From: Microbulbifer sp. YPW1
GTDB lineage: Bacteria; Pseudomonadota; Gammaproteobacteria; Pseudomonadales; Cellvibrionaceae
Direction of reading: 5' to 3'
Length of the DNA stretch: 64,000 nucleotides
NCBI RefSeq assembly: GCF_013367775.1
Contig: NZ_CP055157.1
Location: 3,050,001 to 3,114,000, forward strand
A program made the translations under genes and the position numbers. The notes under the pieces were generated by a model. It searched no databases. It saw only the letters and a list, made by a program, of their open reading frames with translations, and was not told the origin of the DNA. Positions 21,936-31,765 of the stretch are shown in pieces. Position 1 is the stretch's first letter; each line of letters opens with the position of its first letter.

Positions 21936-22960
21936 TGCTGGATTGGGGTACGCTCGCCGCGGCGCTGGCAATCGGTTTTTTCGGCAGTAGTCACTGCGTT
22001 GGTATGTGCGGCGGGATTTCCGGCGCGCTGGGACTGGCGGTGCCCGGACAAAAGCCCGCCTGGCCCCGACTGATCGGTTATTCCACGGGGCGTGTGGCCA
22101 GCTACACCCTGATGGGGTTGCTGGTGGGGGTTCTGGGGGCTTACCTGGCGACGGATATCGCTAGCAGCCTGGCGCCGCTTCGGGTAGTGGCCGGACTGAT
22201 GCTGATCGCCATGGCGCTGTATCTGGCGGACTGGTGGCGAGGCCTGGTTTGGCTGGAGCGGGGTGGAGCCGTCCTTTGGCGGGCGGTCCAACCGCTTTCG
22301 CGCCGCTTATTGCCGGTTAACTCCACGTCGCAGGCAATTGCACTGGGCGCTGTCTGGGGGTGGCTGCCCTGTGGTCTGGTGTACAGCGCACTGGCCTTTG
22401 CCCTGGCGCAGGGCAGTGGCGAACAGGCGGCCCTGGCCATGCTGGCCTTCGGCCTCGGCACGGTGCCGGCGGTACTGGCGACCGGCGCTGCCGCGGCTCG
22501 CCTGCGTACACTGGTACAGAAACCGGGCGTGCGACTGGGGATGGCGCTGCTGGTGCTGGTCTTCGGCCTGTGGACCTTATGGGGCGCGGGCGGACACGGG
22601 GCTCACGGTACTCACAATACTCACAATGCAGACAGCTCCCATGATTCCTCCCACAGCGCCGGGACGCACCAGATGGTGGGGGATGTGGATAGTGGCCCGG
22701 CTGCGGAGCACGCCCAGCACATGCCGGTCGATCACTCGACCCACGGGGATCACCCGGGGCCGAATGCCGACGATGAGCCGTCTCAGGAGCAGGCAGGGGA
22801 TTCCGCCGCGCAGGAGGAGGATCACTCCGGCGCTGCGCATGGACGCGCTCATCACGATCATCACCAGCACCGAGCTGACTCGAGTGGCGGGTCGGTTCAC
22901 GACCATCCTGAGGTGGACCAGAAAGTGGAAAACGAAACTGGCGCCGCAACTGAGGACTGA
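21935..22960 (+). CDS. TauE/SafE-type membrane protein with histidine-rich tail
   Basis: A membrane protein commonly encoded after ccoS, of the sulfite exporter TauE/SafE (urease accessory UreH-like) family; its role near cbb3 genes is thought to be metal or copper related. The 341-residue protein has about six helices in residues 1-215, with two motifs of the family: SSHCVGMCGG near residue 19 and WGWLPCGLVYSAL near 145, each containing a Cys between helices. The tail from about residue 222 is unusual: about 110 hydrophilic residues with roughly 21 His plus many Asp/Glu. This looks like a metal-binding or metal-storage segment. Coupled to ccoS by overlapping stop and start. Confidence 0.88.
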   Translation: MLDWGTLAAALAIGFFGSSHCVGMCGGISGALGLAVPGQKPAWPRLIGYSTGRVASYTLMGLLVGVLGAYLATDIASSLAPLRVVAGLMLIAMALYLADWWRGLVWLERGGAVLWRAVQPLSRRLLPVNSTSQAIALGAVWGWLPCGLVYSALAFALAQGSGEQAALAMLAFGLGTVPAVLATGAAAARLRTLVQKPGVRLGMALLVLVFGLWTLWGAGGHGAHGTHNTHNADSSHDSSHSAGTHQMVGDVDSGPAAEHAQHMPVDHSTHGDHPGPNADDEPSQEQAGDSAAQEEDHSGAAHGRAHHDHHQHRADSSGGSVHDHPEVDQKVENETGAATED

Positions 22961-23107
22961 CTCCCGCTGGTGGGCAATGTGCGCCAGCGCACCGTGGAAG
23001 CGGCGCGACGATAGGGGTAAACTGGCGCAATTCTGACCTCTGGTCTGACCACTTTGGTTGTGATCAAGTGGCGGCCGGCAAGTCGCGATGTACCAGTTGG
23101 ACTCAGT

Positions 23108-24550
23108 ATGAAAAAAATAAAAAATAAATCCGCCGGTGCCAGACGGTCCTCCGGCCCCGACAAACGTGCGCAGCGATCATCTGTTGCGCCAGCAGAGACG
23201 CTCAGCTGCCCGAGCGCGCCTACCAGTGTCTGGATCAACCTGTGTGCGCTGGCGATTTCCCTGGCGGCCGTGGTCTGGCTGCGGGAGTACGGCCAGCACC
23301 TCGCAGTGAAAACCCAGTCCCTGGTTGTGGTTGCCGTCGCCCTGGCGCTGCCGATCATCGTGCTCGAGTGGCTGTTTCTCAAACCCTATCGCAACCCGTC
23401 CGCCGGGCTTGATTTCAACCGCAAGAACCACAGCCTGAGGCGCACCGCGGTAAAACTGCTGGGCTTTTATCTGGCCGTGGGCTCGGTGGCATTCGTTTAC
23501 TGGCTGTTCCCGGAGTACCACGGTTCCTTCTACGACAACTATTTTTCCGTGGTGCGGGCAGTCCTGCCCTGGTGGATGCTGCTGGCGGTGCCTTATTTTT
23601 ACCTGCTGGACGGCGCCATGCGTGAGCCCAAGGACAGTTACTGGCAGCTGGGCAGCTGGCTGCTGGGGCGTCGCAAGGGAGTTTCCGGCAAGGCGATCGG
23701 CCAGCTGTACCTGGGTTGGCTGGTAAAGCTGTTCTTCCTGCCGCTCATGTTTGTCTACATGGGCAACAACCTGAACACCCTGCTCAATTTTGATTTCGCA
23801 CGGCTGTTTGGCAGTTTCAAGGCGGTGTTTGATTTCACCTTCAATTTCCTGTTTTACATCGACCTGTTGTTCGTAACCGTTGGGTATGTATGTACCCTGC
23901 GGCTGTTCGACTCCCATATCCGTACTGCCGAGCCCAGTTTCCTCGGCTGGGGGGTGGCTCTCATCGGTTACCAGCCGTTCTGGAGCCTGTTCTCGGGTAC
24001 CTACCTGAAATACGATGATGCGCCAGCCTGGGGTTACTGGTTCTGGGATACACCGGTGGCTTACAGTATCTGGGGCAGTGCAATCCTGTTGCTGATTGCC
24101 ATTTATGTATGGGCGAGCATCCCGTTCGGTATCCGCTTTTCCAACCTTACCCACCGCGGGATTCTCACCAATGGTCCCTACCGCTTTACCAAGCACCCGG
24201 CCTATATCAGCAAGAACATCTCCTGGTGGATGATCTCAATGCCGTTCATGGTCAGTGCCAGCGCGCCCGAAGCCTTGCGGCACTCGCTGTTGTTGTTGCT
24301 GGTGAACTTCATTTACTTCATGCGCGCGCGCACCGAAGAACGACACCTGTCCTGGGATCCTACCTACGTCGCTTACGCCCGCTATATTGAGCAGCGCGGT
24401 ACCTTCGCATTCCTGGGGCGCTGGTTCCCGGTGCTGCGATTCGGCCACGGCCGCCTGTTCAACCGCGGCGAAGAATCCCCGCCGGCCGAGCCTCTCGTTT
24501 CCGGGATCTCGGCATCACAATCGAATGCGACCGGCACCGCCGGTGCCTGA
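23108..24550 (+). CDS. Membrane protein with ICMT-like methyltransferase carboxy end
   Basis: A 480-residue multi-span protein with about nine helices and a basic cytoplasmic amino end. The last 130 residues show the isoprenylcysteine carboxyl methyltransferase/phospholipid methyltransferase pattern: THRGILTNGPYRFTKHPAY, then EERHLSWDPTYVAYARYI. Members methylate lipids or membrane-bound substrates with S-adenosylmethionine; the substrate here is unknown. ATG 23108 is the first start that gives the basic amino end. It lies 31 bases upstream of the glycosyltransferase trio in the same direction, so a joint role in modifying an envelope lipid or glycan is plausible but inferred. Confidence 0.75.
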   Translation: MKKIKNKSAGARRSSGPDKRAQRSSVAPAETLSCPSAPTSVWINLCALAISLAAVVWLREYGQHLAVKTQSLVVVAVALALPIIVLEWLFLKPYRNPSAGLDFNRKNHSLRRTAVKLLGFYLAVGSVAFVYWLFPEYHGSFYDNYFSVVRAVLPWWMLLAVPYFYLLDGAMREPKDSYWQLGSWLLGRRKGVSGKAIGQLYLGWLVKLFFLPLMFVYMGNNLNTLLNFDFARLFGSFKAVFDFTFNFLFYIDLLFVTVGYVCTLRLFDSHIRTAEPSFLGWGVALIGYQPFWSLFSGTYLKYDDAPAWGYWFWDTPVAYSIWGSAILLLIAIYVWASIPFGIRFSNLTHRGILTNGPYRFTKHPAYISKNISWWMISMPFMVSASAPEALRHSLLLLLVNFIYFMRARTEERHLSWDPTYVAYARYIEQRGTFAFLGRWFPVLRFGHGRLFNRGEESPPAEPLVSGISASQSNATGTAGA

Positions 24551-24581
24551 AGAACTGTGGATCTCGTGTAGGAGCGGTGCG

Positions 24582-26126
24582 ATGGGGTGGGGTGTAGCGA
24601 GTTCGAATTCAGCGGTGACCAGACTGCGGCAGTGGTGGCAGTTCACCCTCGCCGACCTGCGCGGGCCGAGCGGTTTCCGCGGATCGCTGATAGAGCGGAT
24701 TCCGGCGGGTGCCAAGCGTATCGATGGCCGCTGGTGGATTTACGCGGGACTCTATCTGTTAATCGCCGTGGGTATCTGGCTGCGGGTGGAGCACGTGTTC
24801 ACCCACAACCCCATGGACCATATCTGGAGCGATCCCCAGCGTCACTGGGAGCAGGGCACCCAGACCCTGCGGCGCGACCCGATGACGTTAACCGACCCGG
24901 TGATGTACCAGGTCTACGTGGGTATCCTCGGCAAGCTGACCCTCGGCGAGCCCTTTCTTGTCGCTCTCTACACCGCGTTGCTCGCCTGCCTGACACCGTG
25001 GCTCTGGTACCGGTTTGCGCGGGAGCTGTTGCCGGGACGCCTGCAGGCCACGGCGGTGTGGGCGTTGCTGTCCCTGTTGCCATCGTGGATCGCCATCTAC
25101 GGCTATTTCATGCAGGAGACGTTGCTGCTGCCACTATTGGGGGCAGCGCTGTATGCCAGCTGGCGCTGTCGACGGAAGCAGACCCTGGGAAGTTTCCTGT
25201 TGATGGTGACGCTGTGGACCTGTGCCGGGCTGACCCGCGGCATCGCTATTCCCCTCGCTGCTGTCGTAACCACCTGGCTGTGGCTGGTACAGCCGCGCAA
25301 GCTGGCCAAGGCGGGCTACAGTCTCGCGTTACTGGCGCTGTTGATGGGGCCGCTCGCTTACCGCAGTTACGCGGCCATGCATATGATTTCCCCCCACGGT
25401 ATCGGCCAGCTGGTGGCGTTGTATCTGCGCTCCGGCAAGCGCGAGATCCACGTGCATTACAGCCGCGAAGGCGCGCAGTGGAATTACTGGTTCGGCTCTC
25501 CTTCCACCGGGGAAAAGCCACTGGCGCCGCTCAGCGATTGGACGACCAGCCGCGATGGCCAGGTGCACGCAAGAATCCATATTGAAAACGGTGCTGACGA
25601 TTGGGCGACGGCACTGGCGCGCTATCCGATGACGCTGGAGCGCTACCTGTCCCTGGCCAGTGAAAACCTGATCTACCTGTTTTTCGGCTCGTCCTGGCCG
25701 GATAACAACCGCGAGCGAACCCTTGAGAAAATCAATCACCACAGTCGCTGGCTGTGGGCGCCACTGACCCTGGTGTTGTTGATCGGTACGATATTGAGCT
25801 GGCGTCACCTGCGAGGTGCACGGCTGTTTGCGGTACTGCTGGGAACCTGGATCCTGGTGCAGGGACTGTTGCCGATCGCTGTCAATGAAGGGCGCTATCG
25901 CAAACCGGCCGAGGGCATGCTACTGGTGCAGGCACTCCTGGTAGCCGGTGCCCTGCGGCGGCGCGTCTCCCGCAAAAATACCGCGGCAGAAGAACTGGCC
26001 GGGGAGCGCGAGGCCAGCCCCGAATTTATTGCTGCCGCCAGGGGGCAAACGGATTCGATATTAACCGAAAGTGAGGACCGGCCAGTGAAGCAGCCACAGC
26101 GGGAAGCCGATGATGCGCCCGTCTGA
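24582..26126 (+). CDS. GT-C-like membrane glycosyltransferase
   Basis: A 514-residue multi-span protein with about ten helices, resembling ArnT/PMT-type transferases that move a sugar from polyprenyl phosphate to an acceptor on the periplasmic side. The first loop after helix 1 carries acidic residues (MDHIWSDPQRHWEQG near residue 72), as expected for the catalytic site of the fold. A hydrophilic tail of about 65 residues follows the last helix. ATG 24582 is preceded by TAGGAG at good spacing. Its end overlaps gtrA by 17 bases. Donor made by the GT2 protein encoded two genes downstream is likely. Exact family not certain. Confidence 0.75.
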   Translation: MGWGVASSNSAVTRLRQWWQFTLADLRGPSGFRGSLIERIPAGAKRIDGRWWIYAGLYLLIAVGIWLRVEHVFTHNPMDHIWSDPQRHWEQGTQTLRRDPMTLTDPVMYQVYVGILGKLTLGEPFLVALYTALLACLTPWLWYRFARELLPGRLQATAVWALLSLLPSWIAIYGYFMQETLLLPLLGAALYASWRCRRKQTLGSFLLMVTLWTCAGLTRGIAIPLAAVVTTWLWLVQPRKLAKAGYSLALLALLMGPLAYRSYAAMHMISPHGIGQLVALYLRSGKREIHVHYSREGAQWNYWFGSPSTGEKPLAPLSDWTTSRDGQVHARIHIENGADDWATALARYPMTLERYLSLASENLIYLFFGSSWPDNNRERTLEKINHHSRWLWAPLTLVLLIGTILSWRHLRGARLFAVLLGTWILVQGLLPIAVNEGRYRKPAEGMLLVQALLVAGALRRRVSRKNTAAEELAGEREASPEFIAAARGQTDSILTESEDRPVKQPQREADDAPV

Positions 26127-26571
26127 ATACTCACAGCACGAGCCTGTTTCAGGTGCGCAGAAACCAGGCAGGTCGCTGGCAGCGGTCAAGCTGATGTCAC
26201 GCGCCGGACGTTTTGCCCTGGTGGGAGGGATAGCCACCGCTTTGCAGTACGGCTTGCTGGTGGCCATGATTGAAGTGCTGGGCGTGTTTGCGGTGCTAGC
26301 CTCGGCGCTATCGTTTTGCTGTTCGGCGCTCGCCAACTACCTGCTCAATTACTACCTGACGTTTCAAGGCGGAGTGCAACATCGCCGTGCGCTGCCGAGG
26401 TTTGTGCTGGTGGCGGCGCTCGGGCTTACCATCAACACCCTGTGTTTTTCCCTGGTGTTGGCCGTGGCTCCGTATCTTTTGGCTCAGGTCGTCGCCACTC
26501 TGGTCACGCTGGTGGTTAACTTTCTCCTGCATCACTTCTGGATATACCGGGAGCCCGAATGGAATCCATGA
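26110..26571 (+). CDS. GtrA family membrane protein (putative flippase)
   Basis: GtrA proteins are four-helix membrane proteins thought to flip polyprenyl-phosphate-linked sugars across the inner membrane. The 153-residue product shows the family opening GRFALVGGIATALQYGLLV, the NYLLNYYLTFQG block, and the end NFLLHHFWIYR. It begins inside the preceding gene (17-base overlap) and overlaps the next gene by 13 bases, so all three are translationally coupled. Confidence 0.92.
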   Translation: MMRPSEYSQHEPVSGAQKPGRSLAAVKLMSRAGRFALVGGIATALQYGLLVAMIEVLGVFAVLASALSFCCSALANYLLNYYLTFQGGVQHRRALPRFVLVAALGLTINTLCFSLVLAVAPYLLAQVVATLVTLVVNFLLHHFWIYREPEWNP

Positions 26572-27653
26572 CCGAACAGGCTTTGCCGACACTGGCGATC
26601 GTTGTCCCCTGTTACAACGAAGAAGAGGTAATTTCGGATACCACGGCCGAGTTGCTGTCCACGCTTTCACAACTTGAAAATAGTGGCCGTATCGCTGCCG
26701 GTTCGAAAATCTACTACGTGGATGACGGCAGTCGCGATGGTACCTGGCCAATCCTGCAAAAGCTGGCCGGGGAAGATACCCGTATCGTGGCGGTGGCGCT
26801 GTCGCGCAATCGCGGTCACCAGAATGCGCTGTATGCGGGGCTCTCGCAGACCAGTGAAGACATGGTCGTCAGTATCGATGCGGATCTGCAGGACGGCCCG
26901 GAAAACATCGCGTCCATGATTGACGCTTTCCTGGCGGGCAGTGAGGTGGTATTCGGCGTGCGCAAGGAGCGGGCAACGGATACCTGGTTCAAGCGCATGA
27001 CCGCGGAAGGGTATTACCGCGTGATGCAAGCCCTGGGGGTGGATCTGGTATTCAACCACGCGGACTTCCGCCTGATGTCGCGGCGGGCCGTGGACACGCT
27101 GCTACAGTACCCGGAAACCAACCTGTTCCTGCGCGGTATGGTGCGCGAGCTGGGCTTCCGCTCGTCGACGATTTCCTATGCGCGTCGCCCGCGCCTGGCC
27201 GGGGAAAGCAAATACCCCCTGCGTCGAATGTTGTCCCTGGCCTGGAAGGGCGTCACCGCTTTTTCCATTGCCCCGTTGCGGGCGATTACCCTGCTGGGGC
27301 TGATTTCTGGTGGTATTGCCCTGGGTCTGATTGTCTGGGTGCTGATCGTGAAGCTGGTATCCAACAGCGTGGTGCCGGGCTGGGCGTCAATTATGGTCCC
27401 GGTGCTGTTTATTGGCAGTGTCCAGTTACTCTGCCTCGGCGTGATTGGCGAATACCTCGGCAAGATTTACGAGGAGGTCAAGCGTCGTCCCCGATTCCAC
27501 CTGCGGGAAGTTGTTGGAGGGGAGAGCGTTTTGCCGCAAGCGGATGTGGGCCGCGTCATGCATGCGGAGAGCGCTGCCAGCGCGGCAGCGCAGTATGTGA
27601 AGAAAGAGCAGTGTGCAAACAGGTCGACAGTGGGTGAACGCCCCGAGGGCTGA
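26559..27653 (+). CDS. GT2 polyprenyl-phosphate glycosyltransferase (GtrB/DPM1-like)
   Basis: Transfers a sugar from a nucleotide sugar to undecaprenyl phosphate on the cytoplasmic face. The 364-residue protein has the GT2 opening VVPCYNEEEVI near residue 12, DDGSRDGTW near 52, the metal site SIDADLQDGPENI near 103, and two carboxy-terminal helices (about 232-255 and 267-290). A hydrophilic tail of about 45 residues follows. Together with the GtrA-like and GT-C-like proteins it forms a complete make-flip-transfer set. Its stop is 13 bases from that of nadC, which converges. Confidence 0.93.
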   Translation: MESMTEQALPTLAIVVPCYNEEEVISDTTAELLSTLSQLENSGRIAAGSKIYYVDDGSRDGTWPILQKLAGEDTRIVAVALSRNRGHQNALYAGLSQTSEDMVVSIDADLQDGPENIASMIDAFLAGSEVVFGVRKERATDTWFKRMTAEGYYRVMQALGVDLVFNHADFRLMSRRAVDTLLQYPETNLFLRGMVRELGFRSSTISYARRPRLAGESKYPLRRMLSLAWKGVTAFSIAPLRAITLLGLISGGIALGLIVWVLIVKLVSNSVVPGWASIMVPVLFIGSVQLLCLGVIGEYLGKIYEEVKRRPRFHLREVVGGESVLPQADVGRVMHAESAASAAAQYVKKEQCANRSTVGERPEG

Positions 27654-27666
27654 TCAGTCGGTTGCT

Positions 27667-28524
27667 CTACTCGGAAAGCAGGCGCAATGACAGGTCCACT
27701 GCGCGCAGGTGCTTGGTCAGGCTGCCGCTGGAAATATAATCCACCGCCAGTCCGGACAGTTGCTTGAGACGCTCCTCATTCACACTGCCAGAGATTTCGA
27801 TCTTGGCGCGCCCCTGGGCCCGGTTCAGCGCTTCCGCCGTCATGGCGTCGGTGAATTCGTCCAGCATGATCACGTCGGCACCGGCATCCAGGGCCTGCTT
27901 GAGTTCGTCAATACTTTCCACCTCGACTTCCACCAGCGCGCCTGGTTTGATCTGGTGCGCCTGGGCCACTGCGTTGGCAATGCCGCCGGCGGCGGCAATA
28001 TGGTTTTCCTTGATCAGGAACGCGTCGTAGAGGCCGATGCGGTGATTTTCACAGCCGCCGCAGAGCACCGCATATTTCTGCGCACTGCGCAGGCCGGGAA
28101 TGGTTTTGCGGGTATCCAGAATCTTGATATCGGAGCCTTCCGCCAGGGCTGCATAGGCGGCCGCGGTCGTCGCGGTACCGGACAGGGTCTGTACGAAATT
28201 CAGCGCACAGCGCTCGCCGGTCAGAATGGTGCGGGCGTTGCCTTCCAGCTCAAACAGGGTGCTATCAGCGGCAACGCGATCGCCGTCCCGCACGTGCCAT
28301 GTCACCTGCAATGCCGGGTCGAGCTGGCGGAATACTTCGTTCACCCAGGCTTTCCCACAGAACACACAGTCCTCGCGGGTAATCACGCGGGCCTTGGCCT
28401 GACGTTCCGCCGGTATCAGCTGGGCGGTAATGTCACCATCGCCAATATCCTCTGCCAGCGCGTCGCGGACGGAACGCTCGATATCCTGTTGCAGGTTGGG
28501 GATAGCGACAGTCGCTGGTGTCAT
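27667..28524 (-). CDS. nadC: Nicotinate-nucleotide pyrophosphorylase (carboxylating)
   Basis: NadC converts quinolinate and PRPP to nicotinate mononucleotide in de novo NAD synthesis. The 285-residue product has the expected motifs: [13 protein letters not shown] near the start, [21 protein letters not shown] near residue 145, [24 protein letters not shown] and ISGSVNEE. The ATG at 28524 follows GAGGTT; an in-frame start further upstream lacks similarity. Monocistronic, converging with the glycosyltransferase operon. Confidence 0.96.
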   Translation of the reverse strand: MTPATVAIPNLQQDIERSVRDALAEDIGDGDITAQLIPAERQAKARVITREDCVFCGKAWVNEVFRQLDPALQVTWHVRDGDRVAADSTLFELEGNARTILTGERCALNFVQTLSGTATTAAAYAALAEGSDIKILDTRKTIPGLRSAQKYAVLCGGCENHRIGLYDAFLIKENHIAAAGGIANAVAQAHQIKPGALVEVEVESIDELKQALDAGADVIMLDEFTDAMTAEALNRAQGRAKIEISGSVNEERLKQLSGLAVDYISSGSLTKHLRAVDLSLRLLSE

Positions 28525-28957
28525 GGCTGAACCTCGGTGATCGGGTGGCGTCTTGTTAGGGGGCGATATTGCTGGGTTGCGAATACTAGCAAAATGTAGC
28601 TCGCTGTCAGTATGGATGTGGTTATTTCCGGCCGGCAACGTCTTTCGGGGCACTGACGTGCCGGGTCCAGGATCAGTTCGGGGGCGCAGCTTTGCCGGGA
28701 TTTGAGGCGGGCCTGTGATGATCGTCGCAAAACGATCTGCGCCAATGACGATACAGTTGTGCTATTGGTTTGCGTGTCCGTAGAATCTACCTTCGATCAA
28801 AATTGATCACTGCGTATCCACTGTCCCGCGACAGTTATAAGCCCTGCCTAGCGGGGCCCACGAAGCAAGAATAAACCAGGTCCGCAGGGCGCATCCCAGA
28901 GCCCCTGTGGTTGCATCACCCGGCACTCCTTTCACCAAGTCCGCCGGCCGAGGCTAT
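28525..28957. other. Intergenic region between nadC and the first DUF1631 gene
   Basis: This 433-base region must hold divergent promoters for nadC and the DUF1631 gene. It contains an imperfect palindrome GATCAA-AA-TTGATC at 28795-28808. An open frame linked to the DUF1631 gene runs from 28907 but lacks a good ribosome site. I see no other gene, RNA or terminator. Confidence 0.5.
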
Positions 28958-31276
28958 ATGGCAATGAATGACTCCAACAATGTGGTATCCATACAGGGTG
29001 TTTATCGGGAGCGGGGAATGAAGCGTACTCCCAAGCTACCGGCACCGGTCGCCGCAGTGAAGGATAAAGCCCAGGCGCTGCTCACAGAGCAGGCCAAGCG
29101 CGTATTTGCCAAAGTGGATGACTCGCTGTTTGCCATGGCCGAAAAAGCCCACGGGCAGGACGAGCAGGATGGCCTTTTCCAGGCGCTGCGCATGCTGCGC
29201 GTGGAGCGCCGCAAGGTGGTGGAGCGCTTTTCCGAAAATATAGCGGAGTCATTCCAGGTTCGCGAAGTGTCTGCAGACGATGCGGACGATCCATATTCCG
29301 CTGACAACCTGTCACTGGTGCACAACGATGACCTGGAACAACTGGTGGCGGTGGATACCATGGTCGCCAGTGCCAAGCGGGATTTTGCCGAGCCGCTGAC
29401 CGAAATTTCCCTTCGTCTGAATACCCTTCTTTCTGTCAAGGTCTACGACAAAAACAATCCGATTGGCCCCGATGCAATCTGTGATGCATTTGTCGAGGCC
29501 TGTCGTCCGCTGGAATTGCATGTTCGAGCGCGACTGACTCTACTGAAAAAGTTCGAACACCTGGTAATGGAACAGCTCGGCCAGTTGTACGAGCAGTGCA
29601 ATGAAGTATTTGTCGAACACGGTGTGCTGCCATCGCTCAAACAGCAGCGACGGGCGGCGCGCCAGCAGCGCACAGCCCAGCGCCAGCCAGCCCCGCAGCC
29701 CACAGCCGGGCAGACGAATGGGCGGGACACCGGCTACTCCGACACAGGGGGCTATTCGCCATCGGCAGCCCCAGCGGGAAACCACGGCTTGCTGCCGCTG
29801 AACTCCGGTGTCGCTCCGATGGGGGCTCAGGACCTGCTTTCGCACCTGGGGGCCTTGCAGGGCCACCTGCCAGAAAGTTACGACGAGAGCGGGATTCAGC
29901 TGCTGAACGTCAACCACCTGTTGCAGCAGCGTCTTGTGGATGCGCGCCAGTCTGCGTCACTCGCGAAGATGGACAGCGACATCATCAAGCTGGTGGAGAT
30001 GCTGTTCTCTTTTATTCTCGAGGATCGCAATCTCGCCGAGCCGATCAAGACCCAGCTGGGGCGCCTGCAATTGCCGCTGCTGAAAGTGGCCATTGCTGAC
30101 AGGTCCTTCTTTAGCAAGGGGGGCCACCCCGCGCGCAAACTGCTGAACGAACTCGCTGACGCCACAACCGGTTGGCAGGCGAAGGACAACTACGAATCCG
30201 ATCCACTGTTCAAAAAAGTCGGCGAAGTGGTGGCGCGCGTCCTCGCCGAATTTGATCAGGATATCAATATATTTTCCGAACTGCTGGACTCCTTCCAGCA
30301 GTTCATCCTGCGCGAGCGCAAGCGCGCCGAGAAACTGGAGCGTCGGATAGTCGACGAGGCTGATGGCAAGGCGAAATCCCAGGCGGCCAGGGCGCGCGTG
30401 GCTGCGGTCATGGACGCATTGATGGCCGAACGGGATCTGCCGCCAGTGGTGGTGGAATGGCTGGAAAAGGTCTGGGCCAACATGCTGTTCCTGACATGTA
30501 TCAAGGAAGGCACCGACAGCGAAAGCTGGAGCCGCGATGTGCGCACCGCAAGGGATCTGGTCTGGAGTGTGCATGCCCCCATGCCGGATAGCCGCAAGCA
30601 GCTGCTGGGCCTGTTGCCTGCACTGCAGGACCGGCTGAAGGCTGGCGTGGAGATGGTATCCCTCAACTCGTTCGATGCGCGACGCATGTTTACTGACCTC
30701 AAGCAGGTCTACCGGGAGCGTTTTGCGCTGGCTCAGTCCATTTCCGAAGAGCGCAGCCGTAAAGCCCGCGATGAGGTGCGGGAAGAGGCGCGGCGCGCGC
30801 AAGAGGTAGAAGCCGCCTCCACTGCGGTTGATTTGGCCGCCACTAAAGAGGAGGCTGCTACTCCCTCCATCAATGAGCAGGAAGCGACGGTCGCCGAGCT
30901 GCCACAAATGGAAGAACTGGAGCAGGCGGTTGCGGAAGCTGAACTGGTATCCGAGCCGAGTGGCGAGGTGGATTCCCTGCCGGAAAGCGACTCCCACTGG
31001 CAGCAGACATTCCGTCTGGCCCAGGGCAGCTGGTTTGAGCTGAAGCGTGAGGGTGAGGAGCAATTCCGCTGCCGTCTCGCCGCGGTGATTAAAGATATCG
31101 ACCAGTTTATTTTCGTGAATCGCAATGGTGCCAAAGTCGCCGAGTTCACCCGCATCGAATTGGCACACGCCCTGCGCAATGCACAGCTGATGCCGCTGGA
31201 TGACGGAATGCTGTTCGAGCGGGCCCTGCAGTCGGTTATCGGCACCGTGCGCAAGTCCCGTGGTGAGATGAACTGA
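28958..31276 (+). CDS. DUF1631 family protein, first of a tandem pair
   Basis: A 772-residue protein of the DUF1631 family (sometimes mislabelled thymidine phosphorylase), function unestablished, no signal peptide or helices, so cytoplasmic. Order: basic amino end; conserved block DDSLFAMAEKAHGQDEQDGLF near residue 52; Gln/Pro/Ala-rich linker about 230-290; long mainly helical core including SKGGHPARKLLNELADA near 386; a charged coiled-coil-like stretch about 590-680; and a carboxy-terminal beta-rich piece with HWQQTFRLAQGSWFEL and DIDQFIFVNRNGAKV that looks PilZ-like. ATG 28958 follows GAGG. The next gene is a paralogue with all blocks in the same order. Confidence 0.88.
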   Translation: MAMNDSNNVVSIQGVYRERGMKRTPKLPAPVAAVKDKAQALLTEQAKRVFAKVDDSLFAMAEKAHGQDEQDGLFQALRMLRVERRKVVERFSENIAESFQVREVSADDADDPYSADNLSLVHNDDLEQLVAVDTMVASAKRDFAEPLTEISLRLNTLLSVKVYDKNNPIGPDAICDAFVEACRPLELHVRARLTLLKKFEHLVMEQLGQLYEQCNEVFVEHGVLPSLKQQRRAARQQRTAQRQPAPQPTAGQTNGRDTGYSDTGGYSPSAAPAGNHGLLPLNSGVAPMGAQDLLSHLGALQGHLPESYDESGIQLLNVNHLLQQRLVDARQSASLAKMDSDIIKLVEMLFSFILEDRNLAEPIKTQLGRLQLPLLKVAIADRSFFSKGGHPARKLLNELADATTGWQAKDNYESDPLFKKVGEVVARVLAEFDQDINIFSELLDSFQQFILRERKRAEKLERRIVDEADGKAKSQAARARVAAVMDALMAERDLPPVVVEWLEKVWANMLFLTCIKEGTDSESWSRDVRTARDLVWSVHAPMPDSRKQLLGLLPALQDRLKAGVEMVSLNSFDARRMFTDLKQVYRERFALAQSISEERSRKARDEVREEARRAQEVEAASTAVDLAATKEEAATPSINEQEATVAELPQMEELEQAVAEAELVSEPSGEVDSLPESDSHWQQTFRLAQGSWFELKREGEEQFRCRLAAVIKDIDQFIFVNRNGAKVAEFTRIELAHALRNAQLMPLDDGMLFERALQSVIGTVRKSRGEMN

Positions 31277-31765
31277 GTGTCACTGGCTGTACTTGGACAG
31301 TGGCTGCGGGTGATGACATCCGACCGCTCGCAAGTCGCTTAAATCATGTAATAGAAATGTAATTTGGATGTGTTTCGGAGCGGTGGCCGATGGCAAAGTC
31401 GGCCTGCCAGCCTCCGCTTATCAATCCCTTCCCGTCGTTCTCCTGACTTACCATTAAATCCCCGCTTTATATAAAGAAAATCGCGAAGATTGGTCCTTTT
31501 GGGCACTTGCGTGTCACTTCTCTTTGCAGGATATTGAGTACTAGTTCCACTTTTTCTGAGCGGTCTATCCGGGCGGTGCCCGCATTTCTGGCACGCACCC
31601 CTCATTCTGATTGATGTAACCACAAGATTTATTGCTTTCGGGAATTCCGCTTTAGAGGTAGCTGGACATTCACCGAAGTAATGTGTTGCTGGGTTCGCGA
31701 AGTACTTGGTGGCCTTTGCAATCTCTATTCTCTGAGCCGATGCCAGGAGGGCAACAGAGGTGAGC
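31277..31765. other. Intergenic region between the two DUF1631 genes
   Basis: 489 bases without a convincing gene. The start of the second DUF1631 gene is preceded by AGAGG. Short open frames on the minus strand here have no features. The length suggests that the second gene has its own promoter, but I cannot pick one with confidence. Confidence 0.45.

Noticed and set aside
29957..31168. 403-codon minus-strand frame opposite the first DUF1631 gene
   Set aside because: Shadow frame; the second paralogue has a similar shadow at 32924-34252 for the same reason.
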